Positions 58,268 through 64,000 of a DNA stretch of 64,000 nucleotides are shown in pieces. The translations under genes were made by a program, and so were the position numbers. The notes beneath the pieces are model-generated. The model made no database searches. It had not been told where the DNA came from and saw nothing but the letters and a program-made list of their open reading frames with translations. The stretch's first letter is position 1. Every line of letters starts with the position of its first letter. The stretch is from the NCBI RefSeq assembly GCF_007655135.1, contig NC_045130.1, forward strand, positions 31,740,605 through 31,804,604, read 5' to 3'. The stretch comes from Punica granatum. Its lineage: Eukaryota; Streptophyta; Magnoliopsida; Myrtales; Lythraceae.

Positions 58268-59292
58268 TTAACCCAGTCCATTATGCTGACCCAGATTTTG
58301 GCCCGACCCGATCTGCCTTCTTGCCATACCTATTCCTCCTCCTCTTCTTCCTGAAACGAAACCCTTCCCTGTTCCTCCTCCTCTTTCATTCACCGGCTTC
58401 GAGTCCCAATTCGCCGGATACCCATGCAATAACCAGCACGAACTCTTGATATGACCCACACGGCCACAATGGAAGCATGTTTTCCCGGTTGCTGCCGAGC
58501 CTCTTCTACCTCCCTGTCTACCGAAGGGTTGAGCGCTGCTGCTCCCCTGTTTCTCCTACTTGTACCCTGAGAGTTTGCTCAAGAACACCGCTCCATCTGG
58601 TGCGGCGTTTTCGTGCGATAGAGCCACGATATTCTCCCTCTCTTCGTGCAAAATCATCGCGTAGACTTTGTTCAGGGGATGAGCCGGCTCGTGACTGAGG
58701 ATGTTAGACCTCACCATCCCAAATTTGGACCCTAGACCCATCAGAAATTGGTGGGTCTTCTCCCTTTCTCTCCGTGCTGCGTACAATTTGGTTGCAGCAC
58801 ATGTGCATGTCGGTATCTCCAGGTAATTATCCAATTCGTCCCAAAGTGTCTTGAGCCGTGAGTAGTATTTTGTCACGAAAACCCCTCTCGCTTCAAATTT
58901 TCGATTTCTGCCTTCAGTTGGTAAATTCTGGTTTCGTTTCCCTGTGAATATCTTTCCCGTAGGTCTTCCCATAGCGTCCGAGCCACCGTTGCACAGGCTA
59001 CGTTGGATTGAAGCTCGCTGTCCAGCGTGTTGAATATCCAGGAAATCACCAACGCATTGCAGATGTCCTACCTTGCCCGGTTTGGATCACCCTCCGGTGG
59101 CCTTGGCACCGTGCCATCGATCAGTCCAACCTTATTCTTTGTCGTCAATGCAGTCAGCATAGCTCTTGACCAGGTCAGATAATTCGACCCATTCAGCTTG
59201 TAGTTGATTAAACTAGCACCGGTGTAGTCTAATGAGTTGATAGCATAGACTGATAATGACTCATATTCGACACCCTTCCCTGATGTCCCCAT
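58268..59292 (-). CDS. Copia gag region, broken
   Basis: Three pieces on the minus strand. 59292-59068 starts MGTSGKGVEYESLSVYAIN with LINYKLNGSNYLTWSRAM. 58972-58556 holds the middle Gag with LKTLWDELDNYLEIPTC. 58490-58268 holds the zinc knuckle CFHCGRVGHIKSSC. Two frame changes separate them. Confidence 0.8.
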
Positions 59293-59360
59293 CCTTGCTA
59301 CCTCTCATGAGCAACCCTAGAGCAAATTGGATTTCACGGTCCCAGTTTGCTCTGATACCA

Positions 59361-59561
59361 TGTGAAACTTATGAATCAGAAGCTCAAAGCTTAAATTCGA
59401 TTAAACTCTGGTAATGTGTACATATAGCTGAATACAATGAGAAATATAGGAAAGATTTCTATGATATCTAATTGCCTATTATACATGAATTGAATTAGGC
59501 TAGCTAAGATTATATACAAAATAGTTCCGCTAATTTTGGCAACATAATATATCCCGTAATA
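59361..59561 (-). repeat. 5' LTR of copia element (window right)
   Basis: 201 bp, ending (plus strand) CCCGTAATA next to target copy CAAGC (59562-59566). The primer-binding site lies just inside at 59349-59360. Confidence 0.9.
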
Positions 59562-59570
59562 CAAGCTAGT

Positions 59571-60984
59571 AATAGTAATGAAATGAGAGAGTACAAAATG
59601 GCCAAGGCCTAGATAAATAAGGCCGAGTTTCTTGCCCATTAATAAACAAAATGTGTTTGTTTGGAAAAAAAATAAATAAATTACCAGTTCCGTTTCATAC
59701 TTGTATGATGGTTACCATATGCTTCTTGCCCTTTTGGAGAAGCAAATAATGGTGTGTGCAACATTGATGATGTTTGAATAAGTTTGTTTCAAAACAAAGA
59801 TTGGCTTAATCGATCCTTTGGGTTGATAAATGTTGAAAATCGATCGATATTGAAATTTAATGTTTTTCATTTTCATTTTTCGGCAGTGGACAATACAAGA
59901 GAGCAAAAATGAACGCATATGTGCGATGGATTGATCGGGACAGCTCGCGGGACCTTGATCAATATCTTTAATTTACTCTTTCTTCCCTTCACAGAAGATT
60001 CTATGGCGTAATTAGCAAAAATTTATTAAGAAAAACTTTAGTAAACAACTGACACTTTGGTTTGGAACTATGGGAGGAAAAGGGAGAGGGGATCCCTTTT
60101 AATTTTTGTAAATTATTTAATTTATAGAAATTATAAAATACTTATTTGGTGCGCATATTAGTCATTTTCTCTCTATACCGCAATCTCAAACATTGACATA
60201 TACCAAGTACTTGAAATCTCGTCCCGTCCGTACGTCAACTAACCTAACGTTATCGAATTATATTGCTTAAATGAAAGATATGGGCACACCGCAGGCATCT
60301 TATGAAAAATAAGAAGAAAAATAAAAAAGAAAAGAAAAACAGAGAGGGAACATGTTTAATAGATTTTAAAATAGTATTAAGAGTTTTAATATTTAAATGC
60401 AACTATTTCCAACCATAGGAGTGTCGGCAAACGGATTTATGAAAGAAATTACTGGCATCTTGAGTTATTAGTTGGATGGGCCCACCTATCTATCTCTATT
60501 GATGAGCCCATCTATCTATCTATATATATATATATATATATATATATCTATTTCAATATCTACATTTATATTTGTATTTATATTTATACTACTAAATAGA
60601 TTTGGTCTAATCTCAAATTATTGCGACGAGTGAAAATAATTGACTACTCTCATAAATGGGGCTCTTTTTTTTTCTCTTTTTTTTTTCCCCCGTATGGTAT
60701 GGGATGGGGGCTTTTTGGCACCCATTATATAGAGTTCAAGTTATTTTCTTTATATGGTCATTTTGTGGGCGTAAATTTAGACTTTCTTTATCTATCTACG
60801 AGTCTATGTATACTACATTGCAAACTCAGCTCCAATTTGTTTCATGAGAGAATTACGTGGCACCATCGTAACTTTTCATTTTCTAATAAAAAATTGACAA
60901 AAGTAACCCTTGCCAATGTTAAAGCGGCCAACTACTATTCAAGGACCTGGCCCCGTTACTTTCTCCTTCGTGCATCTGCCCTTC
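59571..60984. other. MLP pseudogene 3' UTR and spacer
   Basis: 59567-59720 is homologous to the 3' UTR of the intact MLP gene (shared words such as GGCCGAGTTTCTTGCCCAT). The rest is AT-rich with a TA run (60524-60547). No gene recognised. Upstream sequence from about 60900 is homologous to the promoter of the broken copy. Confidence 0.55.
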
Positions 60985-60992
60985 TATAAATA
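60985..60992 (+). promoter_or_regulatory. TATA box of intact MLP gene
   Basis: TATAAATA, 116 bases before the start codon. The homologous position in the broken copy reads TTAAATAA (52111-52118). Confidence 0.7.
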
Positions 60993-61100
60993 AGTAGGAC
61001 GTCCAGAACTTGTTCTTTCATACACATCTCTGCTTCTACGTCCCCCTCTTTATAGCATCTCTGGGTTCTCGAGTATCAAGGTTGTTCTTAAGGTGAACAA

Positions 61101-62064
61101 ATGGGGCTAAGAGGGAAATTGGCTGCTGAAATAGAGATAAAATCTTCAGCTGAAGCTTATTTCAAACGACTCAAGGATGAACTTCACCATCTCCCCGATG
61201 CTGCCTCCAATGTGCATGGGGTTGAAGTCCATGAAGGCGACTTTAAAACTCATGGCTCCATCAAGTCCTGGACTTACACTCTTGGTACCAACTTAATTCC
61301 GCCCCATATTCATTGTGTACTTTCGATAGACCACAAATTACCTTTCTACCGCAGTTTCTGTTGAGATTTAGAATTTCACATGAAAAAGTTAAGAGTAATT
61401 GAATTGATTTATAAAAGATTGGGTCCCATCACCTACTACCTTGAGCTTTTCGGTTGAAGATTGGCCCAATCACTTATAGCCTCATGGAATTTTACATAGT
61501 ATCAGAGCGGGTTATACTTCCACTTGCCCGTGTAGGCTCACACCACGTAGTATGGCCAGGTCCAGTTTCAAGGCAACCAAAAGTGAGCCTTATGTTAGTC
61601 AGATCCGAGCATAGAAGAGAATGCTCGGCTGGCGGTCAGTTATTGTGGACGGATATTTAAGTCCACGTGGAAGAATGATCCCATGTTTTGGGGATTTAAT
61701 TTGTAGCATTATACATGTTTCTGTAGGTATGAAACGAAAAAATTATTGATGATTTTTAATATGTTATGGCACGAATATATTGGCTTTTAAAGATGGACGA
61801 ACAGAGGTTTTCAAGGAGAGGTTCGAAATAGATGAGAAGAACATGTCGGTGTCAATGGTGGCCGTGGATGGGCACATCCTCCAGCGGTACAAGAGCTACA
61901 AGCTCATATACAAGGTTATCCCGAAGACCGGCAATGAGCCTCCGGCGGTGAGAGTTACCCTTGATTATGAAAAACATAAGGAGACTGATGCTGATCCGCA
62001 CAAGGAGATGGAATTCATGATCTCTATGATGAAAGATATTGACAAGCACCTCCTTGGCCAGTAA
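61101..62064 (+). CDS. Major-latex-like protein (MLP, Bet v 1 superfamily)
   Basis: Two exons, 61101-61284 and 61793-62064, joined in phase 1 by a GT-AG intron of 508 bp at the position usual for plant MLP/PR10 genes. The product is 151 residues, the family's normal length. Recognisable blocks are the N-terminal strand and helix (KLAAEIEIKSSAEAYFKRLKDEL), HEGDFKTHGSIKSWTYT, the DGHILQRYKSYKLIYKVIP strands, and the C-terminal helix (KEMEFMISMMKDIDKHLLGQ). The fold forms a hydrophobic cavity that binds small lipophilic ligands. MLPs are cytosolic and linked to stress, fruit ripening and transport of hydrophobic compounds, and the ligand here is unknown. A TATA box lies upstream. A broken tandem relative lies at 52419-59570 in the same orientation. 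Confidence 0.93.
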
Positions 62065-62519
62065 TAATAATAAGAGAGATAAATGGCGTGGGCCTGGCTG
62101 AGTAAGGTCGAGTTTCTCGTCCATGAAAATGGCAAAATGTGTGTTTTTTGAATAATTTGCCATTTACTATTTCCATTTCGTACTGGTATGAATAAATGTT
62201 GGTGGGTGCAACTGAAGTTTCTTTGATAATAATAAAGTACTGCTTATTAGTCTTTCTTTCGGTTACACTGCTTGTGAGTCTTTACGATGGACACAATGTT
62301 GAAAATTTCCAATATAAAAGTTTAGTCATTTCTTTTTCTTCTTTTGGTCAATCTAATCGACGTTATGAGAAAGCAAAAGTGGAAGAATTGAACCAAAAAA
62401 GAAACTGAACAGCAGCACAAGTGATTATTCAAGCCTGTTGGTATAAGGAAGGATCGGGCTTGTCGGTTTAGAGATTGATTGAGAGCACACTGTTAGCCTC
62501 CTTGTACGTGCGCCCAATT
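62065..62519 (+). other. 3' flank of MLP gene
   Basis: 3' UTR homologous to the sequence after the broken MLP copy up to about 62200, then AT-rich spacer. Nothing else recognised. Confidence 0.5.
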
Positions 62520-64000
62520 CACTACAAGAAATACGCCCATATGTGACAGAAAATAAGTGACAAACAGAATCACTCACAAATCGTGACGGACTTACGACCA
62601 ATAATTTGTCATGGTTTAATTGATATGAAATATTTCTGATCAATTCGTGTGACTGATTTTCTGTCACAAACACATCTGTCGTGTATGGAATATGAATTGG
62701 ACCGTCTAGTAAGTAACACTAGCGATGGATCTGTAACGTATTATAAGTCACAAATGGTCCGTCAGTAATTTTTTTGTCAGATTTCATAAATGAAGTCACT
62801 AATAATTGAAGGATAAGGACATTCAAAGTGTTGTATAAATGTCTGATTCCAAGTGAAATTTCGTCCCCAGGTCACAATTCCGTTAAAATGTATCTGTAAT
62901 AAATTTAATATAATATAATTTGCCAATACGAGACCAAAAATCAATAAACTGAAATATTTATATCACAAGTACCAGCTGCGACTTTTAGAAAGCAAATCTA
63001 TTCTAGGTAGATGAAGTTTGCTGCTTTGTTTTTGGCTCAGCAATCAATAATTATCCACTGATAAAAAAAATGGCTACAAAAGAAAATGTTTAAGAGAAGA
63101 TTACAAGGACAGAGAAATATAGCAGATCATCGAGATTACTGTAAAGAAAAAAAACAATGTAATAAAGCACAAATACAGTTACAAAATTCTTTCAGCTACT
63201 GTATGTCTGTTTTGGACCGCTTAAAGCTAAACTGTATATAGCCCCAGACAATGTTGGGTAGCGGAACCAATTGCAAACCATATAAATCTGCTTCTATACT
63301 TAAATATAATAGTAAAGTCAAGAGGGGTCTTGAACTGCCATGATCTAATCAATCAAACCAATTCCTAAATAAACCCGACCCCTAACTAGTCAAACCAAAC
63401 AATCAGTTCTTTGACCGGTTCAGATCAATGATTATCAACTAAGACAGCCAAATCAAATAAGTTGGGATATCTATTTAAAAAGTTTACTGCCTTGTCTTTG
63501 TCACTAAAAAAGAAAATTAAAATATCAGCTTCATTGCTTACTAATATAGGGAATGATGAATATTAATTATTGATAGGACAGGTTGTAAAATATAAAAATG
63601 GGAAGAAGGGCTTTGGTTGAAATCTATACATCATAAAAAAAGAAGAAGGAAGAATGCTCATAAGCTTAGGGATCTCCTAATCTAAATAGAACTAATTTAA
63701 TTCAACTTAGCCGTTTGGAATTAAAATTAGGCTAAATAATAATTTTTGGCTAAAAGCAATTCAATTGATGAGGCCACATCTGTAATCCTGATATCTGAAA
63801 TCATTGCTACATAAGACAATTGATTCTTTTTCTTCTAATAATATTAGATCTATAAGTGATTTGACTCATGCAAAAATCAAAATTTTAATCATATGAGTGG
63901 TGAAATCCAAATTTCTCATAAATTTAATTATTTTTTAACAAACTTTCATGTGACAAAATGCATTTTTTTGGGCACTTGCACCTGCTAAATAATTTCATTA
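62520..64000 (+). mobile_element. CACTA (En/Spm) element, end truncated by window
   Basis: Starts CACTACAAGAAATACG at 62520, matching the CACTA superfamily terminus (CACTACAAGAAA). The first 300 bases contain repeated direct and inverted GTGAC/GTCAC-type words (for example TGTGACAG, AAGTGACAAA, CGTGACGG, CTGTCACA, GTCACAAA), typical subterminal repeats that bind transposase. The opposite end (TTTCTTGTAGTG) is not in the window, and no transposase frame is visible to 64000. The 3-bp target duplication would be ATT on the left. Confidence 0.75.

Larger units (their letters stand above)
54608..59561 (-). mobile_element. Ty1/copia retrotransposon in MLP exon 2
   Basis: A 4954-bp element, coding strand minus, with LTRs at 54608-54807 and 59361-59561 (about 5% different by eye). 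It has a perfect 5-bp target duplication CAAGC (54603-54607 and 59562-59566). In element orientation the LTR runs TATTACGGG...GTTTCACA, so it has a TA...CA end pair. The primer site TGGTATCAGAGC (59349-59360) matches initiator tRNA-Met. A purine tract AACTTGAAGAGGAG precedes the 3' LTR. Gag, protease, integrase, RT and RNase H are all present in copia order with few but real frame breaks. It is the best preserved retrotransposon in the window. Confidence 0.95.
52419..59570 (+). pseudogene. Major-latex-like protein pseudogene, split by copia
   Basis: Exon 1 is 52419-52587 and exon 2 is 54336-54607, continued after the copia insertion at 59567. It is clearly homologous to the intact gene at 61101-62064, promoter and 3' UTR included. 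Damage in exon 1: a 1-nt loss (near 52480) that creates an immediate stop, a net loss of about 15 nt before the donor, and GC instead of GT at the donor. Damage in exon 2: an extra GGAC unit and a further frame change. Exon 2 still ends with DADSHKEMEF and KDIDKHF-type sequence. The copia element (54608-59561) sits in the last sense codon region. With one CAAGC copy removed, the serine codon AGC is followed by TAG. The intron carries a hairpin element (53283-53521). Confidence 0.88.

Noticed and set aside
1..64000. A new bacterial-type defence, toxin or biosynthetic system
   Set aside because: Spliced plant genes and plant transposons account for all coding signals. No operon-like cluster, CRISPR array or phage gene was seen.

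Overview
This window is eukaryotic nuclear DNA from a flowering plant, almost certainly a eudicot. It has spliced genes with GT-AG introns, plant-specific gene families (an MRH1/MDIS-type pseudokinase, a CIPK, a CaMRLK-type receptor kinase, a plant O-fucosyltransferase and major-latex-like proteins), AT-rich spacers, Ty1/copia elements with the plant initiator-tRNA-Met primer site, and Helitron, MULE, CACTA and SINE remains. The species cannot be fixed from the sequence. A Myrtales plant such as pomegranate is only a guess. I see no tRNA or rRNA gene, organellar insert, CRISPR array or prokaryotic system.

Layout. 1-7.3 kb is spacer with a TIR element (302-812) and a candidate Helitron (1350-4829) that carries a fold-back MULE-type MITE (4126-4444). 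7.3-12.6 kb holds a 12-coding-exon LRR receptor-like pseudokinase. From about 13.0 to 21.5 kb lies a nest of two Ty1/copia elements: the 5.2-kb inner one landed exactly in the primer-binding site of the outer one. 21.9-22.3 kb has one SINE nested in the target duplication of another. 26.3-27.7 kb is an intronless CIPK kinase gene. 28-36 kb is AT-rich spacer with a 269-bp Helitron, two sets of tandem duplications and an RNase H fragment. 36.2-40.8 kb is a three-exon LRR receptor-like kinase lacking the catalytic HRD motif, followed by a run of 41 G. 46.6-49.1 kb is a nine-exon O-fucosyltransferase-family gene. 50.9-59.7 kb contains a copia fragment, a second copy of the 4.1-kb MITE and a broken MLP (Bet v 1 superfamily) gene. 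That gene carries a SINE in its promoter, a hairpin element in its intron and a 5-kb copia element in its last sense codon. An intact MLP gene (61.1-62.1 kb) follows. A CACTA-type transposon end begins at 62520, and the element appears to run out of the window.

The host genes do not form a pathway. They are ordinary single genes, four of them linked by a broad signalling or defence theme. What is unusual is the preserved insertion record. Target-site duplications (9 bp for the two MITEs, 8-14 bp for SINEs, 5 bp for two copia elements) let the order of several events be read directly. Two copia elements share non-canonical LTR ends (TA...CA rather than TG...CA). I did not find evidence of a new biochemical system.
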